A stretch of 64,000 nucleotides of DNA, from contig NZ_SUMB01000014.1 in assembly GCF_005048155.1 (NCBI RefSeq), forward strand, positions 124,001-188,000, read 5' to 3'. The position numbers and the translations under genes were made by a program. Within the stretch, counting starts at the first letter, position 1, and every line of letters begins with the position of its first letter. This DNA is from Streptomyces piniterrae (GTDB lineage: Bacteria; Actinomycetota; Actinomycetes; Streptomycetales; Streptomycetaceae). Shown here piece by piece: positions 16,637-25,017 of the stretch. The notes under the pieces were generated by a model that worked only from the letters and a program-made list of their open reading frames with translations, searched no databases and was not told the DNA's origin.

Positions 16637-18304
16637 ATGACCTCCTACCAGGACAAGCCGTGGCTGGCGCAGCTCAACGACGCCCAGCGCGCCCCGGTCC
16701 AGCCGCCCCCGTCGACACTGCACGCCTTCCGGGCCGCGGTCCGCGGCGCCCCCGACCGCACGGCGCTCGCCTATTTCGACGGCCGGCTGTCCTACGCCGA
16801 GACCGACGCGCTCTCCGACGGCATCGCCGCCCACCTCGCCGGCCGCGGATTCCGGCCCGGCGACCGGGCCGCGGTCATGCTCCAGAACACCCCGCACTTC
16901 GTGCTGGCGCTGCTCGGCGTCTGGAAGGCGGGTGGCGTGGCGGTGCCCGTCAACCCGATGTACAAGTCCGGTGAGCTGCGGCACATCCTGGACGACGCCG
17001 AGGCCACCGCCGTCATCTGCGCCGACCACACCTGGGACGGCTGGCTGCGCGCCACCGCCGCCGCGACGCCTTCCGTGCGGATCGCGCTCACCACCTCGGA
17101 ATGGGAGTTGCAGACGCGCGACGACGCGCGGGTGCTGCGCGGCGAGCGCCCGTCTCCGGGCTCTCGCGACGGCGCCGACGACCTGCTGACCGTGGCCCGT
17201 ACGGCCGGGAAGCCACGCGGCGTGCCGGACGAGCCGGAGCCGACCGCCGACGACGTCGCGCTGATCAGCTACACCTCGGGCACCAGCGGCACCCCGAAGG
17301 GCGCCACCAACACCCACGGCAACGTCATCTACAACGCCGAACGCCAGCGCATCGGCCACGCCCTGCCCGAAGGCGCCACTTACTTCGCGCTCGCCCCGCT
17401 CTTCCACATCACCGGCATGGTCTGCGAACTGGCCACCTGCCTCGCCAACGCCGGCACCCTCGTCCTCGCCTACCGCTTTGAGGCGGGCGTCGTCCTGGAC
17501 GCCTTCCTGGAGCACCGGCCCGCCTACACGGTCGGCCCCTCCACCGCGTACATGGCGCTGATGGCTCACCCCGACGTCACTCGTGACCACTTCGCGTCGT
17601 TCGCCCTGATGTCCTCCGGCGGCGCGCCGGTGCCGCCCGCCCTCATCGAGAAGTTCCGCACCGGCCTCGGCCCGTACCTGCACAACGGTTACGGCCTGAC
17701 CGAGTGCACCGCCCCCTGCGCCAGCGTCCCGCCCGGCCGGGAGGCGCCGGTCGACAAGGCCTCCGGGACGCTCGCCGTCGGTGTGCCGGGGCCCGACAGC
17801 GTCGTGCGGATCATCGACGAGAACGGCCGGGACCTGCCGTTCGGCGAACCGGGTGAGATAGCGGTCAGCGGACCGCATGTCGTCCCCGGCTACTGGCGGC
17901 GCCCCGACGCCACCGCGGAGGGCTTCCCGGGCGGCGAACTGCGCACCGGCGACATCGGCTTCATGGACCCCGACGGCTGGCTGTATGTCGTCGACCGCAA
18001 GAAGGACATGATCAACGCGTCCGGATTCAAGGTGTGGCCGCGCGAGGTCGAGGACGTCCTGCACACCCACCCGGCGGTGCGCGAGGCGGCCGTCGTCGGC
18101 GTGCCGGACGCCTACCGCGGCGAGTCGGTCAAGGCGTATGTGAGCCTGCGTGCGGGTGCACCGGCGGACCCCGCGGAGCTGGCCGCCTACTGCAAGGAAC
18201 GGCTCGCGGCGTACAAATATCCCCGGGTGGTGGAGATCCTGCCCGAGCTTCCGAAGACGACGAGTGGCAAGATCCTCCGACGGGAGCTGCGCCACCGCGC
18301 ATGA
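16637..18304 (+). CDS. Acyl-CoA synthetase (AMP-binding, class I adenylate-forming)
   Basis: This 555-residue ligase activates a carboxylic acid with ATP and CoA. The AMP-binding P-loop motif is YTSGTSGTPKG, followed by YGLTE and the TGD motif (LRTGDIGF). The C-terminal domain has VVDRKKDMINASG and the catalytic lysine in PKTTSGKILRREL. ATG at 16637 gives MTSYQDKPWL. The stop overlaps the next gene by ATGA, so translation is coupled. It matches lvaE-like ligases in context with SDR, APH kinase and ACAD. The chain length of its acid is unknown. Confidence 0.93.
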   Translation: MTSYQDKPWLAQLNDAQRAPVQPPPSTLHAFRAAVRGAPDRTALAYFDGRLSYAETDALSDGIAAHLAGRGFRPGDRAAVMLQNTPHFVLALLGVWKAGGVAVPVNPMYKSGELRHILDDAEATAVICADHTWDGWLRATAAATPSVRIALTTSEWELQTRDDARVLRGERPSPGSRDGADDLLTVARTAGKPRGVPDEPEPTADDVALISYTSGTSGTPKGATNTHGNVIYNAERQRIGHALPEGATYFALAPLFHITGMVCELATCLANAGTLVLAYRFEAGVVLDAFLEHRPAYTVGPSTAYMALMAHPDVTRDHFASFALMSSGGAPVPPALIEKFRTGLGPYLHNGYGLTECTAPCASVPPGREAPVDKASGTLAVGVPGPDSVVRIIDENGRDLPFGEPGEIAVSGPHVVPGYWRRPDATAEGFPGGELRTGDIGFMDPDGWLYVVDRKKDMINASGFKVWPREVEDVLHTHPAVREAAVVGVPDAYRGESVKAYVSLRAGAPADPAELAAYCKERLAAYKYPRVVEILPELPKTTSGKILRRELRHRA

Positions 18305-18948
18305 ACCCGCAGGCGCGTACGCACGAAGGACAGGTGAGGGCGATGGCCGGCACGACGGAAGGCAACGGCAACGGGAGCGCGAAGCCCGTGGCACAGCGAC
18401 TGCTGGCCACCGCCACCCGGCTCTTCGCGGAGCAGGGCTACGACCGCACGTCGGTCCAGGAGATCGTCGACGCGGCGGGCGTCACCAAGGGCGCCCTCTA
18501 CCACTACTTCGGCTCCAAGGACGATCTGCTGCACGAGGTCTACGGCCGGGTGCTGCGGCTCCAGCAGGAGCGGCTGGACCACTTCGCGGACGCCGACGCG
18601 CCGGTCGAGCGGCGGCTGCGGGACGCCGCGGCCGACGTCGTCGTCACCACCATCGAGAACCTCGACGACACCAAGATCTTCTTCCGCTCGATGCACCATC
18701 TGAGCCCCGAGAAGGACAAGCAGGTACGGGCCGAACGGCGGCGCTACCACGAGCGGTTCCGGGCGCTGATCGAGGAGGGCCAGCACACCGGGGTCTTCGC
18801 CGCCGACATCCCGGCCGACCTCGTCGTGGACTACCACTTCGGCTCGGTGCACCACCTCGGCACGTGGTACCGCGAGAACGGGCCGCTCAGCCCGCAGCAG
18901 GTGGCCGACCACCTGGCCGACCTCCTGCTGCGCGCGCTGCGCCCGTAA
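18301..18948 (+). CDS. TetR-family transcriptional regulator
   Basis: This 215-residue TetR has the helix-turn-helix near residues 51-80 (SVQEIVDAAGVTKGALYHYF, then GSKDDLLHEVY). Its start ATG overlaps the ligase stop by 4 bp (ATGA); an internal ATG at 18343 is an alternative. It is the only regulator in the module. ACCGACT-type palindromes lie ahead of the SDR (15692-15711) and the APH kinase (21312-21331). It therefore probably represses both units, with a CoA thioester as inducer. This is inference from position and site symmetry. Confidence 0.92.
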   Translation: MNPQARTHEGQVRAMAGTTEGNGNGSAKPVAQRLLATATRLFAEQGYDRTSVQEIVDAAGVTKGALYHYFGSKDDLLHEVYGRVLRLQQERLDHFADADAPVERRLRDAAADVVVTTIENLDDTKIFFRSMHHLSPEKDKQVRAERRRYHERFRALIEEGQHTGVFAADIPADLVVDYHFGSVHHLGTWYRENGPLSPQQVADHLADLLLRALRP

Positions 18949-18973
18949 CGCCCTCGCTGCGTCCGTAACGCCG

Positions 18974-20200
18974 TTACAGATACTTCTTGATCTCCCGGCG
19001 CGCCAGCGACCGCTGGTGCACCTCGTCCGGGCCGTCCGCCAGACGCAGCGTCCGCGCGCCCGCCCACAGTTCCGCCAGCGGGAAGTCCTGGCTGACCCCG
19101 GCCGCGCCGTACAGCTGCACCGCCTGGTCGAGGATGTCCACGACCGTGCGCGGCGTGGCGATCTTGATGGCCTGGATCTCGGTGTGCGCGCCCTTGTTGC
19201 CGACGGTGTCCATCAACCAGGCGGTCTTCAGCACCAGCAGCCGCAGCTGCTCCACCGCCACCCGCGCGTCCGCGATCCACCCGTGGACCACGCCCTGCTG
19301 GGCCAGCGGCTTGCCGAAGGCCGTACGGCTCACCGCGCGCCGGCACATCAGCTCGATGGCGCGCTCGGCCATGCCGATCAGCCGCATGCAGTGGTGGATC
19401 CGGCCGGGGCCGAGCCGGGCCTGGGCGATGGCGAAGCCGCTGCCCTCCTCGCCGATCAGGTTCGACGCCGGCACCCGGACATTGTCGAAGATCACCTCGG
19501 CGTGGCCGCCGTGGGAGTGGTCCTCGTAGCCGTAGACCTGCATCGCGCGCTTGACCACCAGCCCGGGGGCGTCGCGCGGGACGAGGATCATCGACTGCTG
19601 GCGGCGGATGTCCGCGCCCTCAGGGCCATCGGCAGTGGCAGTCTTGCCCATCACGATGAAGATCTCGCAGAGCGGGTTCATCGCCCCCGAGATGTACCAC
19701 TTGCGGCCGTTGATGACGTAGGAGTCGCCATCCCGCTCGATCCGGGTCTCGATGTTGGTGGCGTCCGACGACGCCACCTCGGGCTCGGTCATCGCGAACG
19801 CCGACCGGATCTCGCCCGCCAGCAGCGGCTCCAGCCACCGCTTCTTCTGCTCGTCGTCGCCGAACTGCGTCAGCACCTCCATGTTGCCGGTGTCCGGGGC
19901 GGCGCAGTTCAGCGCGGTGGGGGCCAGATGCGGGCTGCGCCCGGTGATCTCCGCCAGCGGCGCGTACTGAAGGTTGGTCAGCCCGGCACCGTACTCCTCG
20001 TCGGGCAGGAACAGGTTCCACAGGCCCTGCCGCCGCGCCTCGGCCTTCAGGTCCTCGACGATCGCGGGGGTGTCCCACGGCGAGGCGAGCGCGGCCCGCT
20101 GCTCGTGGGCGGTCTCCTCCGCCGGGTACACATGCTCGTCCATGAACGTCAGGAGCTTCTCGCGGAGCTCCTCCGTACGGGCGTCGAATGCGAAGTCCAT
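18974..20200 (-). CDS. Acyl-CoA dehydrogenase, ACAD10/11 (LvaC)-like
   Basis: This 408-residue ACAD-fold protein begins MDFAFDARTEELREKLLTFM and has AMTEPEVASSDATNIETRIE in the FAD region. Its C-terminal motif is RLADGPDEVHQRSLA rather than the usual YEGT, the pattern seen in ACAD10/11-like proteins. The gene lies 9 bp downstream of an APH-type kinase, as in P. putida lvaA/lvaC and as fused in human ACAD10/ACAD11. Those proteins process 4-hydroxyacyl-CoA through a phosphorylated intermediate. That role is the best prediction here. It is convergent with the TetR gene. Confidence 0.9.
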   Translation of the reverse strand: MDFAFDARTEELREKLLTFMDEHVYPAEETAHEQRAALASPWDTPAIVEDLKAEARRQGLWNLFLPDEEYGAGLTNLQYAPLAEITGRSPHLAPTALNCAAPDTGNMEVLTQFGDDEQKKRWLEPLLAGEIRSAFAMTEPEVASSDATNIETRIERDGDSYVINGRKWYISGAMNPLCEIFIVMGKTATADGPEGADIRRQQSMILVPRDAPGLVVKRAMQVYGYEDHSHGGHAEVIFDNVRVPASNLIGEEGSGFAIAQARLGPGRIHHCMRLIGMAERAIELMCRRAVSRTAFGKPLAQQGVVHGWIADARVAVEQLRLLVLKTAWLMDTVGNKGAHTEIQAIKIATPRTVVDILDQAVQLYGAAGVSQDFPLAELWAGARTLRLADGPDEVHQRSLARREIKKYL

Positions 20201-20209
20201 GCGGGTGCC

Positions 20210-21262
20210 TCAGCCTTCCTTGAGGGTGGTGAGTCCGTGGTCGATGAATACGGGCACCAGCTCGCCGATCCGGTCGAAGCCGGCGCCGACGGTCTGGCCG
20301 AGGGTGAAGCGGTAGTGGATGCCCTCGAGGATCACGGCGAGCTTGAACCAGGCGAAGGCCGTGTACCAGGCGATGGCCGAGGTGTCACGGCCGGAGCGGG
20401 CGGCATAGCGCTCGATCAGCTCGGCGGGGGAGGGGTGGCCGGCGGCGCCGCTGGTGGTGCTGACCGGCGACTCGGTCAGGCCCAGGTCCGAGCTGTACAT
20501 CACCAGCAGCCCGAGGTCGGTCAGCGGATCGCCGAGGGTGGACATCTCCCAGTCCAGTACGGCGTTGATGGTGTCGTCCGAGCCGACCAGGACGTTGTCC
20601 AGGCGGTAGTCGCCGTGCACGACGGTCGGCGCGGGCGAGGCGGGCAGCGCCCGGCCCAGGGCCTCGTGCAGTTCGTCGATCCCCGGCAGGTCGCGGTTCT
20701 TCGAGGCGCTCAGCTGCTTTCCCCAGCGGCGCAGCTGGCGCTCCAGGAAGCCGTCCGGGCGGCCGAAGTCGCCGAGCCCCACCGCCTCCGGGTCCACCGC
20801 GTGCAGCTCCACGAGCGTGTCGACCAGGGAGAGCACCACGGCACGGGTGCGCTCCGGGCCGAGCGGCGCGAGCTGCCCCGCCGTCCGGTACGGGGTGCCC
20901 TCGACCAGCTCCATCACGTAGAAGGGCGCGCCGATGACCGACTCGTCCTCGCAGAGCAGCAGCGCCTCGGGCACCGGCACCGGCGTCTCGTGCAGCGCGC
21001 TGATCACCCGGTGTTCGCGCCGCATGTCGTGCGCGGTGGCCAGGACGTGGCCGAGCGGCGGCCGGCGGACGACCCAGGAGGCCCTGCCGTCGGTGACGCG
21101 GTAGGTGAGATTGGACCGCCCGCCCTCGATCAGCCGGGCGCGCAGCGGCCCGCCGGTCAGGCCCGGTCGCTCCCGGTCCAGATGGGCGCGCAATCGCTCC
21201 AGGTCCAGGCCGGGGGGTGCCTCCCGGTCCGCCGGCTGCGGGGGAGGGGTGCCCTTGCTCAT
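20210..21262 (-). CDS. APH-fold phosphotransferase, LvaA/ACAD10-11 kinase-like
   Basis: This 350-residue kinase-fold protein has the catalytic loop HGDYRLDNVL and the metal-binding DWEMSTLGDP. The N-terminus (LERLRAHLDRERPGLTGGPL) is like the kinase domain of ACAD10/11. Although called aminoglycoside phosphotransferase family, its neighbours argue for phosphorylation of a hydroxyacyl-CoA rather than drug resistance. It is first in a leftward operon with the ACAD at 20200. A perfect 12-bp palindrome core lies 50 bp upstream of its start. Confidence 0.9.
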   Translation of the reverse strand: MSKGTPPPQPADREAPPGLDLERLRAHLDRERPGLTGGPLRARLIEGGRSNLTYRVTDGRASWVVRRPPLGHVLATAHDMRREHRVISALHETPVPVPEALLLCEDESVIGAPFYVMELVEGTPYRTAGQLAPLGPERTRAVVLSLVDTLVELHAVDPEAVGLGDFGRPDGFLERQLRRWGKQLSASKNRDLPGIDELHEALGRALPASPAPTVVHGDYRLDNVLVGSDDTINAVLDWEMSTLGDPLTDLGLLVMYSSDLGLTESPVSTTSGAAGHPSPAELIERYAARSGRDTSAIAWYTAFAWFKLAVILEGIHYRFTLGQTVGAGFDRIGELVPVFIDHGLTTLKEG

Positions 21263-21311
21263 CGTGCTCCTCCGTACGGAGTGGACGGTTCATCGTTGGT
21301 CGCAGCACGAT

Positions 21312-21331
21312 CATGCCGACTAGTCGGTATG
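21312..21331. promoter_or_regulatory. Candidate TetR operator, kinase-ACAD unit
   Basis: CATGCCGACTAGTCGGTATG contains the perfect palindrome CCGACTAGTCGG. It sits 50 bp upstream of the APH kinase start. Its reverse strand resembles the site at 15692-15711 upstream of the SDR gene. Confidence 0.7.
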
Positions 21332-21410
21332 GAGTCCAGTGCCGGGGCGTGGGGCGTGGGTCACGCGACGGTTTCCGGCCGTGCCGGGCGCCCTGCGCCG
21401 GGGCGTCCGG

Positions 21411-22343
21411 TCATGCGTGGCAGGCCATCGGGACCCCGCCGTTCATCACCGTCATATCGCCGAATCCGGCCACCGCGTCGAGCGGGGAGCCCGGCTCCGC
21501 GCCCGCCAGCTCCGCGTACGCGCGATGCAGATTCGCGACCAGCCGCTCGCTTTCGGCCAGCGCCGCGAACGGGCTCCCGCTGAGATTCGCCTCCCTGGCA
21601 ACCTCCAGCGGCGTACGGCCGGCCGCCCGGCCCTCCCGCGCCAGCCCGTCGACGAACCGCAGATAGCGCTCGACGCCGTCGTACACCTCGGGGCCCGCCA
21701 CCGGCCCGTGCCCGGGGACGACCGTGACCGCGTCCAGTGCGCGCAGCAGCTCCAGGGCGCGCAGCGAACCGGTCAGCGAGCCCATGAAGACGAACGGGGT
21801 GCCGCCGTGGAAGACCAGGTCCCCGGTGAAGACGACGCGCTGCCGGGGCAGCCAGACGATGGTGTCGCCGGGGGTGTGCGCGACGCCGGGGTGGATCAGG
21901 TGCACCTCGATGTCGCCGATGTGCAGCGTCAGGCGGTCCGTGTAGGTGACGGTCGGCGCGGTGAGGCGGATGTCGCCGTACTCCACCTGCGGCCACATCG
22001 CGTGCAACTGGTGCCCGGCGGTGAGCAGTTCACGGCGGCAGGCGGTGTGCCCGATGATCGTCGCCTCGGGGGCGAAGACGCTGTTGCCGTAGGTGTGGTC
22101 GCCGTGGTGGTGGGTGTTGACCAGCGTGCGGGGCGTCGGCGCGCCGCTCTCCGCGATCCGGTCGCGCAGCAGACGCGCCCGGCGCTCGGTGGCGGCGGTG
22201 TCGACCACGAGAGTGGTGTCCCCGTCGGTGACGAACCCCGCGTTGTTCAGGCACCAGCCGCCGTCCGGCTGGATGAACGCATGGACGCCGGCGGCCAGTT
22301 GGGTGAGATACGGCTCGGACACGGCCGGCTCGGTGCTGGTCAT
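21411..22343 (-). CDS. Metallo-beta-lactamase-fold hydrolase
   Basis: This 310-residue MBL-fold protein has the zinc motif THHHGDHTYGN near residues 77-87. Further ligands are in GVAHTPGDT, FTGDLVF and VPGHGPVAG. Families with this architecture include hydroxyacylglutathione hydrolase-like and SoxH-like enzymes; the exact substrate is not clear. It is leftward, upstream of the kinase-ACAD unit but separated by the operator at 21312, so it is probably a separate transcript. Start ATG at 22343. Confidence 0.88.
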   Translation of the reverse strand: MTSTEPAVSEPYLTQLAAGVHAFIQPDGGWCLNNAGFVTDGDTTLVVDTAATERRARLLRDRIAESGAPTPRTLVNTHHHGDHTYGNSVFAPEATIIGHTACRRELLTAGHQLHAMWPQVEYGDIRLTAPTVTYTDRLTLHIGDIEVHLIHPGVAHTPGDTIVWLPRQRVVFTGDLVFHGGTPFVFMGSLTGSLRALELLRALDAVTVVPGHGPVAGPEVYDGVERYLRFVDGLAREGRAAGRTPLEVAREANLSGSPFAALAESERLVANLHRAYAELAGAEPGSPLDAVAGFGDMTVMNGGVPMACHA

Positions 22344-22520
22344 ACGTGTGGTCTCCTCGGGTGATGGCCGGTCACGCCCCGTCGCCGGAATGCGGGTTGA
22401 GCCGCTCCCGGCGCCAAGAGGGTCGCGTCACGGTACCCCCGGCGCCGGCTCGCACGGGCCCGGGGAAGCGGGGCTTGTTCTCCGGGGGGCGGGGCTTGTT
22501 CGCCGGGCCGCCCGCCGCGC

Positions 22521-22883
22521 TCACAGCGCCGCGACCGCCCCGCCGACCGCCGCGCCGACCGCCGCCAGCGCGACGGTGCAGCCGACCAGTACCCACGCCG
22601 GCCCGTGCGGCAGGTCCGGCGGGCGGCCGGTGGCCAACGACCGCACCCTGCGGTCCGCGACCGCCAGGAAGACGATCCACACCAGCCCCGTCAGCGCCGC
22701 CAGCGACACCACCACGGGGACCGGGGCGCCGCTCCGCAGCAGCGCCCGGCCGCCCAGCACCACGACGGCCGCGCAGGTCAGCGTCGTACGCCGCCAGGCC
22801 AGCCGGGTCCGCTCCGGCTGCAGCCCGGGGTCCCGGTCGGGCACCGGAAGCCGAGGCGGCGGCCCCTGCGGCTGCCCGCCCAT
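22521..22883 (-). CDS. DUF202 membrane protein
   Basis: This 120-residue protein has the DUF202 lead-in PERTRLAWRRTTLTCAAVVV and three hydrophobic segments. No function is known for the family. It starts 3 bp after the stop of another DUF202 gene, so the two are cotranscribed. The pair may form a heteromeric small membrane protein. Confidence 0.8.
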   Translation of the reverse strand: MGGQPQGPPPRLPVPDRDPGLQPERTRLAWRRTTLTCAAVVVLGGRALLRSGAPVPVVVSLAALTGLVWIVFLAVADRRVRSLATGRPPDLPHGPAWVLVGCTVALAAVGAAVGGAVAAL

Positions 22884-22886
22884 CCG

Positions 22887-23297
22887 CTAGCCCGCCCAGC
22901 CCAGCAGGACCACCACGACCACCGCCGCCGCCAGCGCACCGACGGCCAGCGCCAGGGCCGACGGGAAACGGGAGACCGGCAGGTCCTCGCCTCGCCGCAT
23001 CGCACGCTCGCAGCGCATCCAGTGGTTGACCGCCCGCAGCGCACACGCCGCACCGCCCACCAGCAGCACGACGGTGAACGTCAGCCGCACCCCCTCGTGC
23101 AGCCGGGGCAGGAACTGGTCCACCGCGAAACCGCCGCCCACCAGCGCCAGGCCGGTGCGCAGCCAGGCGAGGAAGGTGCGCTCGTTGGCGAGCGAGAAGC
23201 GGTAGTCGGGGGTCGTGCCCTCCTCGCGGATCCGCGCGGGCGAGAACCACAGCCGCACACCCGCGCCGATCGACCGCGGTCCGCCGGCGCGGATCAC
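22887..23297 (-). CDS. DUF202 (YidH-type) membrane protein
   Basis: This 136-residue protein has three hydrophobic segments and the family motif RFSLANERTFLAWLRTGLAL. GTG at 23297 overlaps the NUDIX stop (GTGA), indicating coupling, and is favoured over a longer frame to 23492 that would run inside the NUDIX gene. It is followed 3 bp later by a second DUF202 gene. E. coli YidH/YidG form a similar pair. Function is unknown. Confidence 0.82.
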   Translation of the reverse strand: MIRAGGPRSIGAGVRLWFSPARIREEGTTPDYRFSLANERTFLAWLRTGLALVGGGFAVDQFLPRLHEGVRLTFTVVLLVGGAACALRAVNHWMRCERAMRRGEDLPVSRFPSALALAVGALAAAVVVVVLLGWAG

Positions 23298-23842
23298 GGC
23301 CGGGACCCCGGGGCGTCGCCCGCCGCCCGCCGCGCGACCAGCTCCCGGTAGGCGGCCAGCCCGTCCGGCGTCCACGGCCACTCGTCCAACCGGCGGGTCA
23401 GCTCCTCCTCGGTCAGGAACGCGTGCCAGTCGATCTCCGACTCCTGCGGGGCGACCGGCCGGGTCCAGCGCACCTCGTAGACCGCGGACCACCAGGTGTG
23501 CTCCGGCGTCTCGTAGAGGAACTTGAACAGCGGCTCCGGTCGCGCCAGCCCGGTGACGCCGAGCTCCTCCTCGGCCTCCCGCAGCGCCGCCTCGTCATAG
23601 CTCTCGCCGGCGCCGACCACCCCGCCGACGAACATGTCGTAGTGCGCGGGGAACACCAGCTTCCGCGGTGTGCGGCGGTGTACGAAGATCCGGTCCTCGG
23701 CGTCCCTGACCAGGATGAAGGCGCAGCGGGTGCGCAGCCTGCGGGCGTAGCTCTCAGCGCGCGGGGCCTGCCCCAAGACCTCGTCGTTCTCGTCGACGAC
23801 ATCCAGGAGCTCGTCCGCGTTGAGCGGTTGCTGATCGGTCAT
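23294..23842 (-). CDS. NUDIX hydrolase (Idi-like architecture)
   Basis: This 182-residue protein has a NUDIX box with GGVVGAGESYDEAALREAEE and nearby EELG, giving the GX5EX7REUXEEXGU pattern. The opening DVVDENDEVLGQAPRAESYA is typical of YfcD-like hydrolases related to isopentenyl-diphosphate isomerase. Substrate is unassigned. It is the first gene of a compact three-gene leftward unit with two DUF202 proteins. Start ATG at 23842. Confidence 0.88.
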   Translation of the reverse strand: MTDQQPLNADELLDVVDENDEVLGQAPRAESYARRLRTRCAFILVRDAEDRIFVHRRTPRKLVFPAHYDMFVGGVVGAGESYDEAALREAEEELGVTGLARPEPLFKFLYETPEHTWWSAVYEVRWTRPVAPQESEIDWHAFLTEEELTRRLDEWPWTPDGLAAYRELVARRAAGDAPGSRP

Positions 23843-23912
23843 GGGGCCATGCAACCACCAGCCGCCGGGACCGCACCGCCCGGTGCCGGCCAGGGCTCTC
23901 CGCACAGCGCAC

Positions 23913-24806
23913 CTAGTGCGGCTGCAACTCCCGCACGTTCTCCGCCCGGCCGGCCCCCGGCGGCATCGCCGGATGGCTGCCGATCAGCACGATGCCCGTG
24001 ATGACGGCCGCGATCCCGGCCGCCTCCCAGGCCAGCGCCGCCGTCGTCACCACCAGTTGGTCACCGAGGAAGCCCACCCCGCAGGCGATACCGGCCAGCG
24101 GCTGGGCGGCGGTCAGCGCCGGCAGCGACATCCGCAGCGGCGCCGACTCGAACGCGCTCTGGACCATCACCAGCGCCAGCACACCGAGCACGATGATCGC
24201 GTACAGCTGCCAGCCCGTGAGCAGGGCCACCCAGCCGCCGTTCGACAGACGGTCCCCGCTGATCCGTGTCAGCGCGTCCTGCACGCCGTACAGCAGTCCG
24301 GCTGCGACGCCCAGCAGCGCCGCCTCCAGGCTGATGTGCACCCGCTCCCGTTTGGCGACGGCCGCCAGCAGCAGGGCGGTGCCCAGCACCACTCCCATGA
24401 TCAGCCACTGTGTCGGCTGGCCTACGTCGCTGTCGCCGCCGTGCGGCTGGCCGGCCACGATGAACGCGGTCACGCCGCCCGCCAGCAGCCACAGTCCGGC
24501 CCAGCCGGTCCGGCCGAGGCGCTGCTTGGTCAGCCACCGCGACAGCGCCATGGCGAACAGCAGATTCGTCGCCAGCAGTGGCTCCACCAGAGTGATGTCG
24601 CCCTTGCCGAGCGCTATCGCGCCGAGCGCCATACCGACCACCATCAGGCCGATGCCGGCCACCCAGCGCGGCATCCGTACCAGGTCGAGCAGCAGCCGCA
24701 GGGAGAGGTAGTCCTGCTTGGGCGCGTGCTGGGCGGCGGCCTGCTGAAGCACGAATCCGAGTCCCAGACAGCAGGCCGCGCCAAGGGCGAGCAGAATCAC
24801 CGTCAC
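23913..24806 (-). CDS. DMT/EamA-like transporter
   Basis: This protein of about 297 residues has some ten predicted membrane helices in two repeats, the layout of the drug/metabolite transporter superfamily. The N-terminus is VILLALGAACCLGLGFVLQQ. Start GTG at 24806 has GAGG 8 nt upstream; a GTG six bases further in is a poorer alternative. No motif identifies its substrate. It stands alone, divergent from the FAD dehydrogenase at 25018. Confidence 0.8.
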   Translation of the reverse strand: MTVILLALGAACCLGLGFVLQQAAAQHAPKQDYLSLRLLLDLVRMPRWVAGIGLMVVGMALGAIALGKGDITLVEPLLATNLLFAMALSRWLTKQRLGRTGWAGLWLLAGGVTAFIVAGQPHGGDSDVGQPTQWLIMGVVLGTALLLAAVAKRERVHISLEAALLGVAAGLLYGVQDALTRISGDRLSNGGWVALLTGWQLYAIIVLGVLALVMVQSAFESAPLRMSLPALTAAQPLAGIACGVGFLGDQLVVTTAALAWEAAGIAAVITGIVLIGSHPAMPPGAGRAENVRELQPH

Positions 24807-25017
24807 GTCGCACACCTCGTTCAGGCGGGGCGGGGATGCGCTCGAGGATAGCCATCCGGCGGCGGCCGTGTGGTGGCCCTCGTCACCACCCCATTCTCCC
24901 GCGCACCCGTCGGTACCACCCGGTAACAACCGGTTGACGCCCGCCGTTCGTGCGCTGAGGATCGTTTCCACCACGACGGCCAGGGCGTCCGGCGTGCCCC
25001 GGTGAGGAGAGCGGAAG

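Noticed and set aside
20210..21262. Aminoglycoside resistance gene
   Set aside because: The APH fold is shared, but operon context with an ACAD10/11-like gene favours acyl-CoA metabolism.
19016..21583. 855-codon open frame opposite the ACAD and kinase genes
   Set aside because: It is antisense to two genes with clear family motifs; long shadow frames are expected at this GC content.
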